A program made the position numbers and the translations under genes. A stretch of 64,000 nucleotides of DNA from Shinisaurus crocodilurus. Taxonomy: Eukaryota > Chordata > Lepidosauria > Squamata > Shinisauridae. This document shows, in pieces, positions 33,731 through 43,844 of this stretch; within the stretch, counting starts at the first letter, position 1, and every line of letters begins with the position of its first letter. Location of the stretch: assembly GCA_021292165.1 (NCBI GenBank), contig CM037888.1, positions 33,065,091-33,129,090 of the forward strand, given 5' to 3'. The notes under the pieces are model-generated. The model was not told the origin of the DNA. It searched no databases and saw nothing but the letters and a program-made list of their open reading frames with translations.

Positions 33731-34005
33731 GTTTATAGGTACATCACAACTGGCATCCTGCTGATGGAATGGCCACACTCTAGGGCGGCTTGCAGTGTGG
33801 TCGGATCTGTAGGGGTTGGTAGCCCAGCTGCAGTCCATGCCTCGGGTGCAAGACCCGTTGACAGGTATTAGAGACTTGCCACAAGTTGCCGGATGGCAGA
33901 ATGCTCTTGTAGTTGGCTGTGGGGTGGCATTTTACAGCACTGAGTGGCGCAGAGATGCTTTCTATTTATTTATTTATCTATTTAAAATTTTAACATATAT
34001 ATAAC

Positions 34006-34925
34006 TGTGGAGAAACGAGCCTTTGGGGGTGCACACACACACCTCATGTGTGAACCAGGTGGGGGCTGGGAGGAGGCGAGGGCCTCGGATGGAATGGGTG
34101 GCGCCTAGATGCCTAGAGAAGCTCGCCTAGGCTTTTCATATGTAGATGGTTCGAGCCATGACTCACGAGTTCCCTCCCCCCTGCCTGGCCAGTTCCCTTC
34201 CCCCTGCCTGGCCAGGTGAAGTTCAAATTGATTGGCTGAAGCAAGAAGGCTACAGAAAAGGGGAGGGGGAATGGCTATTTCCCCACGTGTAGCGTGTAGC
34301 CTTTGTTCTTAGTCTTAGTCCTTTTTGGTAGCGTGCCTGGTTGGACCCATGGCAGCGCGCCAGCGAGGGGCCCGAGCCTTTAGGGCCCCCCCCTCAAGAA
34401 CCGACCCCAGGCAGCTCCTGGTAAAATTAGCTGGTTTGAGGGCTCTAGAAAGGCAAGTCTTGTGGAGGACTATTTATCTCAGACCTGCGGGTAGATAAGA
34501 TAGTTCCCCCCGGGCGGCAAGGCTGTGCTGGATCTAACCCTTGAAGAGAACACCCTCAGGTAACAGGTGTGTGTCTGAGAAATATTAAAGAATCAGGTTT
34601 TATTGTTTTGCAGCTTTACTGTGTACTAAAGTGTCTCTCTCTTTATTTTGTGTGCTTCTCTCATTTCCCTAATCTTGTTGTAAGATGCTACCAGAATAAA
34701 CCTGTTTAGTTTTACCCCACATGGGTTTTGTAGTGCTCTGTGAGTTCAGTATCTAAATCCAGGTTACAGAAATGGAAGGCGAGTCCCTAAACAGAGATCC
34801 AAGTAGGATTGCAGACAGCTGAGGCTGGCAATCTGGTACCTTGAGATCTCAGGGGGTCTTGGTTCCTTTGCCAGTAGGCAAGGGTGGGGTGGTGGTGGGC
34901 CAGCCAGCCCCCCCCTTCCTCCACA
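34006..34925 (+). mobile_element. Solo LTR, Gypsy-type, plus orientation
   Basis: Begins TGTGGAGAAACGAGCC and ends CCTTCCTCCACA, 920 bp, with an exact TSD ataac (34001-34005 and 34926-34930). A polyadenylation signal lies at 34695-34700. It is the inverted sister of 29423-30557. Confidence 0.9.
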
Positions 34926-35107
34926 ATAACAACCAGGCAATAAATAAAATATCCAATCTATTACAGAGATTGCAATAAACCAGAATAAAATAAATCCCCC
35001 CCAAAAATTAGAATTTCAAAGGAACAAATCCGGCTGGGCGCCTTTTCCAAAGTCTTTTTCATCCACAAAGTAGTCAATTTTGTGATAGGTAAGTACGCAG
35101 AGATGCT

Positions 35108-35345
35108 TTCTGAAGAACATAAGAAGAGCCCTGCTGGATCAGACACAGAGTTTATCTAGTCCAGCATTCTGTTCACACAGTGGCCAACTGGCTACCCTGT
35201 GGGAAACCCAAAAGTAGGACGTGAGTGCAAGAGAGCACCCTCCCACTCATGTTCCCCAGCCACTGGGGAACATGAGTGGGAGGGTACATAAGCAGTGTGC
35301 AAGGCATGCCTCTGACACTGGAGCATGCATGCATCCTTCTCAATA
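35108..35345 (-). mobile_element. CR1/L3-like LINE 3' end with internal foldback
   Basis: Begins agaacataagaagagccctg and continues through cagtggccaactggctaccc and tgcctctgacactgga, the reverse of the L3-like tail also seen at 2840-3001. A 49-bp perfect inverted repeat (35237-35285) replaces the expected family sequence. Confidence 0.6.
35237..35285. repeat. Perfect inverted repeat, 23-bp arms, 3-bp loop
   Basis: Left arm 35237-35259, loop 35260-35262 (cca), right arm 35263-35285. The arms are exactly complementary. It lies inside a LINE tail that is not palindromic in other copies, so it looks like a local template-switch mutation. Confidence 0.85.
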
Positions 35346-35360
35346 CAGGATACTCTAAGC

Positions 35361-35481
35361 CAGTGTTCTCCAACCTTGGGTCCCCAGATGTTTTTGGCCT
35401 ACAACTCCCAGCTATGCTGGCTGGGGCATGCTGGGAGTTGTAGGCCAAAAATATCTGGGGACCCAAGGTTGGAGGACACTG
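35361..35481. mobile_element. Hairpin hAT MITE, family A (copy 6)
   Basis: CAGTG..CACTG ends; exact TSD ctctaagc (35353-35360 and 35482-35489). Confidence 0.9.
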
Positions 35482-35489
35482 CTCTAAGC

Positions 35490-35775
35490 TGTTAGGTTGG
35501 GGGGGGGAACCGCACTGGCCCCCGTGGAATCCTTCAGGGGCTGTACAAGTGGGCAGGGTAACACCCACCCACATACAGAGAGAGGGGTGAGGGGAGGGAA
35601 AGAGACTTTATCCTCAAACACCCCCCCCCGCCCCCGCTGTCTTGATCAGGATTATTGTGGGGAAACAGGGCAGTAAGGAGAGTCAGCCTCATGTGCCCCA
35701 TTTCCCAGCAGAGCAGGCCCCTGCCAGCTGTTTGGCACGGGTTCTGCTGGGAAAGAGGGTGCGTGGGTCAACTCT
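35490..35775. other. No recognisable feature
   Basis: Contains G and C runs; unclassified. Confidence 0.3.
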
Positions 35776-37568
35776 CATAGAATCATAGAATCATAGAAAA
35801 GTAGAGTTGGAAGGGGCCTACAAGGCCATCGAGTCCAACCCCCTGCTCAATGCAGGAATCCAGGTCAAAGCATCTCTGACAGATGGCTGTCCAGCTGCAC
35901 CTTGAATGCCTCCAGACTGGGAGAGCCCACCACCTCCCTAGGTAGTTGATTCCATTGTCTTATTGCTCTGACAGTCAGGAAATTTTTCCTGATGTTTAGG
36001 TGGAATCTAGGTTCCTTTAACTTGAGCCCATTATTCCGTGTCCTGCAAACTGGGATGAACGAGAAGAGATCTTTGCCCTCCTCTGTGTGACATCCCTTCA
36101 AATACTGGAAGAGTGCGATCATATCTCCCCTCAGTCTCCTCTTCTGAAGGCTAAACATGCCCAGTTCTTTCAGTCTCTCCTCATAGGGCCTTGTTTCCAG
36201 TCCCTTTATCATCCTTGTTGCCCTCCTCTGAACCCTCTCCAGTTTGTCTATGTCCTTCTTAAAGTGAGGTGCCCAGAACTGGACGCAGTACTCAAGATGA
36301 GGCCTAACCAGTGCCGAGTAAAGGGGAATTATCACTTCCCGCGATTTGGAAGCTATACTTCTATTAATACAGCCCAAAATAGCATTTGCCTTCTTTGCAG
36401 CCACATCGCATTGCTGGCTCATATTCAGTTTGTGATCTACCACAATTCCAAGATCCTTCTCACTTGTAGTATTGTTGAGCCAAGTGTCCCCCATTCTGTA
36501 ACTCTGCATTTGGTTTCCTCTCCCTAGGTGCAGCACTTGGCATTTATCCCTATTAAATTTCATTCTGTTGTTTTCGGCCCAGCGCTCCAGCCTATCGAGG
36601 TCACTTTGAATTTTGTTTCTGTCTTCCAGAGTATTAGCTGTTCCACCCAACTTTGTGTCATCTGCAAATTTGATAAGCATTCCCTGTACCTCCTCATCCA
36701 AGTCATTAATAAAAATGTTGAAGAGCACCGGGCCCAGGACCGAGCCCTGTGGTACCCCGCTCGTTACCTCTCCCCAGTTTGAGAAGGAACCATTGATAAG
36801 CACTCTTTGAGTCCGATTCTGTAGCCAATTGTGGATCCACCTGATAGTTGTTCCATCTAGCCCACTCTTAGCTAGCTTACTAATCAGGATATCATGAGGC
36901 ACTTTGTCGAAAGCTTTGCTGAAGTCCAGATATATAATGTCCACAGCATTCCCACAGTCCACAAGGGAGGTTACCCAATCAAAAAATGAGATCAGATTAG
37001 TCTGACAGGATTTGTTCTTGACAAATCCATGCTGGCTTCTAGTAATCACTGCATTGTTTTCAAGGTGCTTGCAGACTGACTTCTTTATAATCTGCTCAAA
37101 AATCTTCCCAGGGATTGATGTCAGACTGACTGGCCTATAGTTCCCAGGTTCCTCCTTCTTGCCCTTTTTGAAGATGGGAACAACATTTGCCCTCCTCCAG
37201 TCGTCTGGCACTTCACCTGTCCTCCATGATTTCTCAAAGATAATAGACAGTGGTTCTGAGAGTTCTTCTGCCAGTTCCTTTATTACTCTAGGATGCAGCT
37301 CATCAGGCCCTGGAGATTTAAACTCGTTCCGAGTAATCAGGTGCTCCTTGACCATTTGCCTATCAATCTCAAGCTGCAATTCTGCCCCTTCAGTCTGCAC
37401 TTCAGGTTTGCCAGGGGGGTCATAGACCCTCTTTTGGGAGAAGACCGAGCCGAAGTAGGAATTGAACACTTCTGCCTTTTCTTTGTCTTCTGTTATCAAT
37501 TTGCCATCCTCATCGCGTAGTTGAACCACCAGTTCTTTCTTCTGTCTTTTACTCTCTTCATGGGCCTT
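35776..37568 (-). mobile_element. CR1 LINE, 5' truncated, with open RT frame
   Basis: The left end is the CR1 3' terminus (catagaatcatagaatcata). The right limit is where the CR1 peptide begins (KAHEESKRQ, codon ending about 37568). It is the longest CR1 copy in the window and lacks the 5' untranslated region, ORF1 and endonuclease. Confidence 0.9.
35865..37568 (-). CDS. CR1 ORF2, partial: reverse transcriptase and C-terminal region, uninterrupted
   Basis: About 567 codons stay open from KAHEESKRQKK to a stop after HLSEML. RT motifs appear in order: NYRPVSLTSIPGKIFEQI (about 143 residues in), RSQHGFVKNKSCQTNL, IIYLDFSKAFDKVPHD, GVPQGSVLGP (about 271) and the catalytic FADDTKLGG (about 301), then the CR1 C-terminal region. 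The protein would reverse-transcribe LINE RNA at a nicked target. The APE endonuclease is absent through 5' truncation, so it could not mobilise itself. The frame continues another 90 codons upstream (to 37838) into non-CR1 sequence; I regard that as chance. The lack of stops suggests a young copy. Confidence 0.85.
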   Translation of the reverse strand, partial: KAHEESKRQKKELVVQLRDEDGKLITEDKEKAEVFNSYFGSVFSQKRVYDPPGKPEVQTEGAELQLEIDRQMVKEHLITRNEFKSPGPDELHPRVIKELAEELSEPLSIIFEKSWRTGEVPDDWRRANVVPIFKKGKKEEPGNYRPVSLTSIPGKIFEQIIKKSVCKHLENNAVITRSQHGFVKNKSCQTNLISFFDWVTSLVDCGNAVDIIYLDFSKAFDKVPHDILISKLAKSGLDGTTIRWIHNWLQNRTQRVLINGSFSNWGEVTSGVPQGSVLGPVLFNIFINDLDEEVQGMLIKFADDTKLGGTANTLEDRNKIQSDLDRLERWAENNRMKFNRDKCQVLHLGRGNQMQSYRMGDTWLNNTTSEKDLGIVVDHKLNMSQQCDVAAKKANAILGCINRSIASKSREVIIPLYSALVRPHLEYCVQFWAPHFKKDIDKLERVQRRATRMIKGLETRPYEERLKELGMFSLQKRRLRGDMIALFQYLKGCHTEEGKDLFSFIPVCRTRNNGLKLKEPRFHLNIRKNFLTVRAIRQWNQLPREVVGSPSLEAFKVQLDSHLSEML

Positions 37569-37988
37569 GTGTAGCGGCACCAGCAGTGAGCTGCAGGACA
37601 CTCCTGACGGGCTGCACTGGTGGCCTCCAAGGAGTGCAGGCGGCCCACAAGTTGCCTTCAGGTCAGGGTGAGTTGGTGCCATACGGTTGTGGGCTGGCCA
37701 AGGCCAGATGTACCAGTGGGGAGAATTGGCAGTCCAGTCCCACTCGGGGAGGAGCCGGGGTCCATCATGGTGGAGCAGTCCAAGGGCAGACGTCATTCCA
37801 GAAGCAAGGCCTAGCACTAGCAGAGGTCCATAGCACAAGACGCCAGTCAGGGGGCAGCCAGGTCAAGAAGACGGGCTGCCCAGGGCTGAGCGGAAGACAT
37901 GAGTTGTTCCAGCAGATGTTAACAGAGAGCTGATATGGGCTGTTCTCCCAGACCCCGCCCAGGCCCAGCTGCAACCGTCAAGCCCAGC
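37569..37988. other. No recognisable feature
   Basis: GC-rich unclassified sequence upstream of the truncated CR1. Confidence 0.35.
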
Positions 37989-37996
37989 CTTCCAGG

Positions 37997-38276
37997 CAGT
38001 GCCGGTGCTACCATTAGGCCAACTAGGCAGCTGCCTAGGGCGCAGGGCTAAAGGGGGCACCAGAAACGCCTTGAAAAAAAAATACAGCACTAAAATGCGT
38101 ATTTTACCAAGTTTGTTTTACCAATCATATCTTGACTTGTAGTAGACGGAATTTCACAATTGACTTTTATTTCATAATGGGCATAGGGCTGGAGGGAGGG
38201 AGGGCTCAAGTGGGAAGGGGGGGGCGCTAAATATCTGATCTTGCCTAGGGCATCAAACTGCCTTGCACCGGCCCTG
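37997..38276 (+). mobile_element. hAT non-autonomous element, family E (copy 4, short)
   Basis: Starts cagtgccggtgctacc and ends caccggccctg, with an exact TSD cttccagg (37989-37996 and 38277-38284). It shares both ends with the longer copies but has a different, AT-richer interior. Confidence 0.9.
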
Positions 38277-38284
38277 CTTCCAGG

Positions 38285-39964
38285 CCTCCCTAACCCGAAG
38301 GGGCGCGTTCTTCGACGCCAGGTGGCCACCTGCACGTATGCACCTTCTGGCATCGGTGCTGTCAGGGCTGGGGGGGGGTAGCTTGAGCCCCCCCCCCCGA
38401 CTCTGCAGGTGAAGCACCTGCCACAGGGGCATCAGGAACCCCTTCCACAGGTTCCTCCTGGTCGTCCTCTGCAGACAGGCCTCTCTCAGGATGCTGGGGT
38501 GTCTGAGGTATCGCTGGAATCAGGGGCCCACCACCTGCCCCATGGCCGGGGGTCTTTGGACTTGGCGCCAGCTGGATCTTGTCAGGGGAGGAGTCATCCG
38601 GGGGTCGGCCCCAGGCCAGGCGTGAGACTGGGTTGGCTGGGCCTGCTGCAGCATCCCGGAGCCTAGTGAGTAGAGCAGAAGAGCTGTGAGGCAGCTGCAT
38701 TACCCGCTCAGGCACCGCTCTAGTCCCAGGCAAGACCCATCCTGTAGATTCAGGCGCAGCCCCCGTGGCCCTGGCCTGGCTGTGACGTGTGCGGAGCTGC
38801 GATTCTAGCCACGTGGCGTGCTCTCGGGCAGAGCGCCTCCGATAATAAGCAGGCCCTGGGGACAAGCAGCTGGTGACACCGAGAGCTTGTGGACTTGCTT
38901 GAAGCCACGGCTAGGAGACCGGAGGATGCTGGGACAGGCAGGGCGGTTGGCCTGGCCCTGAATGGCGGATGGGGTGTTCTCATCATGCCACGCTCGCCCC
39001 CAGCAGGGCCAGCCGCAGAAGGCCCTGCTTTATGATGATTTGCTTTCGCAGTCGGGGGGGCGGGGAGGGAAATGCAGCACCAGACTTCAGAGTTTATTGC
39101 AGGAATAAAATATTAACTACTCTATTATTCCTTTACTGCCTGGTATTGAGAGTTGGAGCTCTTTGCTGAGCCGATCAATGGAGAGGCAGGGGCTCTTTAT
39201 GGCAACTGAATCAATTAGCAAGTCCTCAGCAAGTGGTGCCAGGATAGTCCAAAGGGGGACTGGGCTTTACGGCTCCCGGGGCCTTTGCTCCACAGCTGAC
39301 CGGAGGGAGGTGAGTTTGAGCTGTCCTTGCGCCAACAAAACACTCCGTGCACAGCTCACAAAACACATGTTCCACTTCCCCTCCAAGGAGGGGCTGTTAT
39401 TCCCTCGGCACTGTGCGGGCCAACCACTCTCGCTTTGGGGCCTCTGGCAGAACAGGAGCCCGTCTCTGGACTCGGGGGGAGAATAGCCGTTCTTCGTTCA
39501 GCAGCTGCTCTGGTCCTGTCTTACCTTTGGCTAGCACAGACCGGGGGCCGGCTCCTCAGAAACCAGGCACGGAATGGCTGCTGGCTGCTGGCCTTCTGCG
39601 GTCCCGTTGCCCAGAAAACAGATCCTGCCCTTGGCGTGTGCTCAGCCGGCTGCTTCCCTCGGAAGACCCCCTGCCTGCCTGCCTGATGGCAGCCACGCTC
39701 GCCACGGCTGCTCCGTGGTTTTGTTCACTTTTTCTTGGACGTTTCTTTTGTTCACTTTCAGTGATCATTAGTTCAAAAATGAACTGCGTCTGAAATTTTT
39801 TTTTTATTAAAAAAAAAGCTTTTTTTTTAACGGGTGGGGGGCATTAATTGGAAAAGGTCCAGAAAGTCCTCATTTAATTTCATTTTTTGTTCAGTAAATC
39901 TGAATGTTGTGTGTTTATTGATACATTGGTATCACAGTGTACGTATCAAAAATACAGTGCACTG
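38285..39964. other. No recognisable feature
   Basis: GC-rich on the left (38290-39050) and mixed on the right. Frames of 100-170 codons are present on both strands without domains. A T/A homopolymer stretch lies at 39796-39829. Confidence 0.35.
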
Positions 39965-40208
39965 TTTATTTATTTATTTTATTTATTATATTTATACCCT
40001 GCCTTTTTTCCTGCAAGGAACCCAAGGCGGCTTACATAATCCTCCTCCTGCTCCTCTCCATTTTATCCTCACAACAACCCTGTGAGGTAGGTTAGGCTGA
40101 GAGTCAGTGACTGGCCCAAAGTCACCCAGTGAGTTTCATGGCTGAGCGGGGACTGGAACCCGGATCTCCCGAGTCCCAATCCAACACTCTCACCACTACG
40201 CCACACTC
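39965..40208 (-). mobile_element. Sauria-type SINE (copy 3)
   Basis: Reversed: the tail tttataccctgccttttttc and cctgcaaggaacccaagg are on the left, ccaaagtcacccagtgag in the middle, and the head ends tacgccacac on the right. Confidence 0.8.
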
Positions 40209-40329
40209 TTTACCAGTGTACTGCTATAAGAACAGAATGAGTGGGCACGGTCTTTCCCCTCACTTACTGCAATCTGATCCTTTTAACTGGCGACTCATAC
40301 CAGTTTGGCTTCTGGACCAGTTTTGCTGG

Positions 40330-40860
40330 ATGAGGGCTAGCAAACGGAGACTTAATCCAGACAAGACTGAGGTGCGTTCGGTCATTAGGAAAGTGAATCC
40401 AAGAACCTTTTGGGACAGGGTAACACTCCCTCCGAAAGGCCAGATTTGCATGCCGGGATTGCCCCTGGAGGATCAGCTGTGACTCCAGCGGATCCTGGAG
40501 CGCCTTTCCTGGAGCCGCGGCCTTTCCTAGAGAAGGCGGATCTGACCACACTGTCACCCTGCTCTGGTTACATCGAGGCTGGATCATTGCAATGGGCTCC
40601 ACGTGGGGCTGCCTTTGAAAAATGTTCGGAGACTACAGCTGGTACAAAACGCTGCGGCCCGGATGACATCTGTGGTCCACTATTCAGAGCTGCCTTGGCT
40701 CACACAGCCTGTTTCTGATCCCAGTTCAAAGTGCTGTGTTCAACCTTTAAAGCCCTCCACCGCTTGGGCTTAAAGGACGACCGGCTCCCGCATGACTTCG
40801 CTCCGCCACCGAGATCAAGAGCAGAGGCTCTGTGTTCCACATCTCACCTCTGAGTTTACT
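40330..40860 (+). mobile_element. Decayed L2-like LINE fragment
   Basis: RRLNPDKTEV (about 40340-40370) is the RT thumb signature. Further right, across frames, come wording like LVQNAAARM from cagctggtacaaaacgctgcgg and a kdDRLPHDFAPPP-type segment. Multiple stops and frameshifts. Confidence 0.5.
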
Positions 40861-40868
40861 GTGATTAG

Positions 40869-41209
40869 CAGTGCCGGCTCCAGGTTTCAACCCCCTTGGG
40901 CAAGATGTCCTCAGTGGGGGGCCCCTCTCTGGATGGGCCCACTTCCCGACTGCCACCATCACTGTCCTCTCCTTCAGGGTCCAAAACCGCATAACTATAA
41001 GCAAGTGGAAGATGCTCCTCCCATCATCCTCATCACTGCTTGCTTTCTTGGAGAGGGCAGGTGAGCAGCGAGGAGGAGGAGGAGGAGGAGGAGGAGGAGG
41101 AGGAGGAGGAGGAGGAGGAGGAGGAGGCCCAGGGGCTGGCAGTGGGGCCCCTGCAGGAATGTGGGCCTCAGCAAATCCCCAGCAATGCCAACCCCTATTG
41201 CTGGCCCTG
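40869..41209 (+). mobile_element. hAT-like element, family F
   Basis: Starts cagtgccggctccagg and ends ttgctggccctg. Flanks gtgattag (40861-40868) and ctgcttag (41210-41217) match 6 of 8. It contains the GAG tract at 41070-41126 and shares its left part with 15572. Confidence 0.5.
41070..41126. repeat. (GAG)n trinucleotide tract
   Basis: About 19 near-perfect GAG units; a purine-only strand. The glutamate or glycine runs predicted from it are artefacts. Confidence 0.9.
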
Positions 41210-41220
41210 CTGCTTAGGTT

Positions 41221-41380
41221 TCATAGATTTCATAGATCATAGAGCTGGAAGGAGCCTACAAGGCTATCGAGTCCAACCCCCTGCTCAATGCAGGAAACTA
41301 GAGGAGGGGTCTCCCATCCAAGTAATAGCCAGGCCTGACCCTGCTTAGCTTTCCACGCTCAGACAAGCTGAGCCAGCATA
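41221..41380 (-). mobile_element. 5S rRNA-headed SINE fragment with CR1 tail
   Basis: On the minus strand it reads gcttgtctgagcgtgg, then aaagctaagcagggtcaggc, ctggctattacttggatggg and agacc. This matches the 5S rRNA internal region (consensus aagctaagcagggtcgggcc, tggttagtacttggatggga) with few changes. It then continues directly into a CR1 3' end (tgcattgagcagggggttgg ... ctatgatctatgaaatc). A 5S-derived head with a LINE tail is the plan of SINE3-type elements. Confidence 0.6.
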
Positions 41381-41598
41381 AGCCACAGGCCTGTTTGGTC
41401 ACCCCACCCCCCAGCATCAGGCAAAGAGGTTCCTAAGATGACTGCTGCCCACTCCCTCAGAGGCTCCCGTGCCTTGGCTGCCTTCTGCATAGTCTCCAAT
41501 TGCCCCTCAGGACCATCAGGAAAACCCTTAAGCCATCGTGGCTTCTCACTTTGTCATGCAGAGTCCCGAATTCCCCTGCCTCCCGCAACTGCAAGCTA
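41381..41598. other. No recognisable feature
   Basis: Unclassified spacer. Confidence 0.3.
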
Positions 41599-41677
41599 CT
41601 TAAAGGGGCCATGGGCAAAATTGCAGCTAAGCTTGCAGTTTTAGCTTAGCTGCAATTTTGCCCATGGCCCCTTTAAG
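41599..41677. repeat. Perfect hairpin, 34-bp arms, 11-bp loop
   Basis: Left arm 41599-41632 and right arm 41644-41677 are exactly complementary, ending in cttaaagg / cctttaag. The loop is ttgcagtttta. A transcript would form a miRNA-precursor-like stem; it could equally be a tiny foldback MITE. No TSD was identified. Confidence 0.9.
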
Positions 41678-41885
41678 ATAGCTCTGCTTAGGCTCGAACA
41701 GCTGCAGTAAGCAGGGAGGGAACAGACGCTGCTAAGCTGGGAGGGCCAGGCGAGGATGTGTGCGTGTGTGTGCGCACACATACTCTACCTGCTGCCTCTG
41801 CTGCACATTGCTGTGGGAAAGGGATTAGCTGGGTGAAAGCCTGGACCGACGGAGAGGTGAATGAGGGAATTTATCACATGATTCA
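41678..41885. other. No recognisable feature
   Basis: Unclassified, with a short TG tract near 41758-41775. Confidence 0.3.
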
Positions 41886-41980
41886 CAGAATTATAGAATC
41901 ATAGAAAAGTAGAGTTGGAAGGGGCCTACAAGGCCATCGAGTCCAACCCCCTGCTCAATGCAGGAATCCAGGTCAAAGCA
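41886..41980 (-). mobile_element. CR1 3' end fragment
   Basis: Matches the terminal 95 bases of CR1, from the octamer repeat to ggtcaaagca. Confidence 0.85.
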
Positions 41981-43332
41981 AAGATTCCTATCTTTATATT
42001 GCCAAAGATTTTATTTCCTAACAGAGCTGACTCTTTGCCTCTAACAGGTGAGTTTACAATGTCAGAAGGAAATACAAGAAACTTCCCCTTCTCTCTGAAG
42101 CTCCATGTTTGGGGGGTGGGGTGGGTGGGTAAGCTTCCCCTGTTGAATTTGTGCCAATCCTGACCATTTTAAAACAAAAAGAAAGAGATTGCCCTGCAAG
42201 CACTGACACCTCCCCCCATGAAAAACACCAGATATCAACAATTAAGGGTTTAAGTAAATATTTTTTTTTACAAAAACCACTTATAAAATATTATAAAATA
42301 ATATATAATAATGTAATAATTATAATATATAAGATTTTGTGTGTTTCCTCTAATAACTTTTGTACTTGACCATGCCTTGGTTGCCTGGGCATACCCTTGG
42401 CCACGCCCTCATGTTGCCTGGCCACGCCCTCTTGATCACACCTTCATGTTGCTTAACCAGACCCCTTACAAATTCACGTGTGTGTCCCTATTTTCATCTG
42501 TGAAATGTTGGAGGGTATGCCTTCTGTAGCCATCTTCCTATAGAAGAGATTTGTAGGGCCATCATGTGGGTGAACCCCATTCATTAGCCCATAAAAGATT
42601 GATTGCTGGTCACTGGGTCGCGCGTGGCCTCTGGTCATATTGTCCTTCAGAGAGGATTGGACCAGAAGGTCCACAGATGATCTCAGCTGGCTTGGCCCAC
42701 CCTGGGACTCCAGCACCTGTAAGTCCCACTTCCAGGATGTCCTTTTGTTCATATCAAGAAAAGGGAGATACTGCCCGGGTCGGACCCGGCCCTACCTGGT
42801 AGATCTACATTCTGGGCCTTGATGTTGTATCGCACCCAGCTAAACATACAAAGGAAATCTCCTTAAGAATCCTACTCCCACCACCGCTAGCTACTCCCAT
42901 TTCCCCACGACCATCCTGGCATGTGCTCCTGCTCTATTTGTGAAACCTAGAGGATGAGTCTTTTTTCTCTTGACAAAACAGTCTATCAGTGGCAGTGGGG
43001 ACATATCCCCTCAATTCTCACCACCCTTCTAAACAGGCGATCTTGGTGAGGTTGACACCAAACATGGTTTGCCAAGTCCAGATTCAAGGGTCCCCCCTCA
43101 GACGGCCCACGTTCTCTCCTCCTGACTCAAGAGAGAAAAATGGGGTTGGGTTGTCTGTGAACAGCTCCTGTCAAAACTGACAGCTCCCATAAATGGGGCG
43201 GCTTGCACTTTCCCACCTTCCCAAGCAGCCAGAGCAGGGGTTTTCACGGGGGGGGGGGGGAAGAATTGGGACCACAGACTCACACTGTTGGGATACTGAC
43301 CTGTCTACAAATTACAATTCTACAGATTGTAC
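41981..43332. other. No recognised gene; imperfect tandem repeat inside
   Basis: Segment 42360-42475 has imperfect direct repeats of a ggccacgccctcatgttgcc unit. The rest is unclassified; frames up to 92 codons lack domains. Confidence 0.35.
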
Positions 43333-43643
43333 ATAATCTACAGGACATCACACTTTATTGTATGGCACAGATTAAGTCAGACAATCTTGGAAAGAGGGGA
43401 ATGACATTCTGACATATGGTGAAGAGGGTGCACGGGGCAAAAAAGGGTTGAGAACCACTGCTCTAGAGTCTTGGGAAAGGGTGGAAAAGGTGCGGGACAC
43501 TGAGAACAGTCATGTCTAACTAAAAAACAAACAAAACCCTACAGCAGTGTTCTCCAACCCTAGGTCCCCAGATGTTTTTGGCCTACAGCATGCTGGGAGT
43601 TGTAGGCCAAAAACATCTGGGGACCCAAGGTTGGAGAACACTG
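43333..43643 (+). repeat. Inverted duplication, left arm (includes a family A MITE)
   Basis: Reverse-complements 46129-46459 over its whole length: ataatctacagg, a ggcacagattaagtcagaca segment, cggggcaaaaaagggttgag, ggaaagggtggaaaaggtgc and the hairpin element all recur reversed. Outside this interval the two loci differ. Confidence 0.75.
43545..43643. mobile_element. Hairpin hAT MITE, family A (copy 7)
   Basis: CAGTG..CACTG ends with a short centre. TSD ccctacag (43537-43544) against ccctagag (43644-43651), 7 of 8. Confidence 0.8.
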
Positions 43644-43844
43644 CCCTAGAGGATCTCACACGAAGGGGGTGATCTACTTGCCACTACCATTTGTGAGCAA
43701 AGATCTCTCCCATCTTTGCTTTCCCTGGACAGCTCACCTTTTAACAGCTGTCAAAAGAGCACAAAGTAGAAAATTGGACATTGCCCAGCTGAGGCTTCCC
43801 GTTTCAGACCCCTGCATGTGTGCATCTCCACACTCGCTCAAGAC

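Noticed and set aside
36087..36527. 146-codon frame on the plus strand
   Set aside because: Antisense shadow of the CR1 reverse transcriptase frame; a similar shadow occurs at 55936-56493.
41040..41348. Poly-glutamate protein
   Set aside because: A translation of the GAG microsatellite.
41295..41350. Functional 5S rRNA gene
   Set aside because: Only an internal portion matches, with several changes, and it is fused to a CR1 tail.
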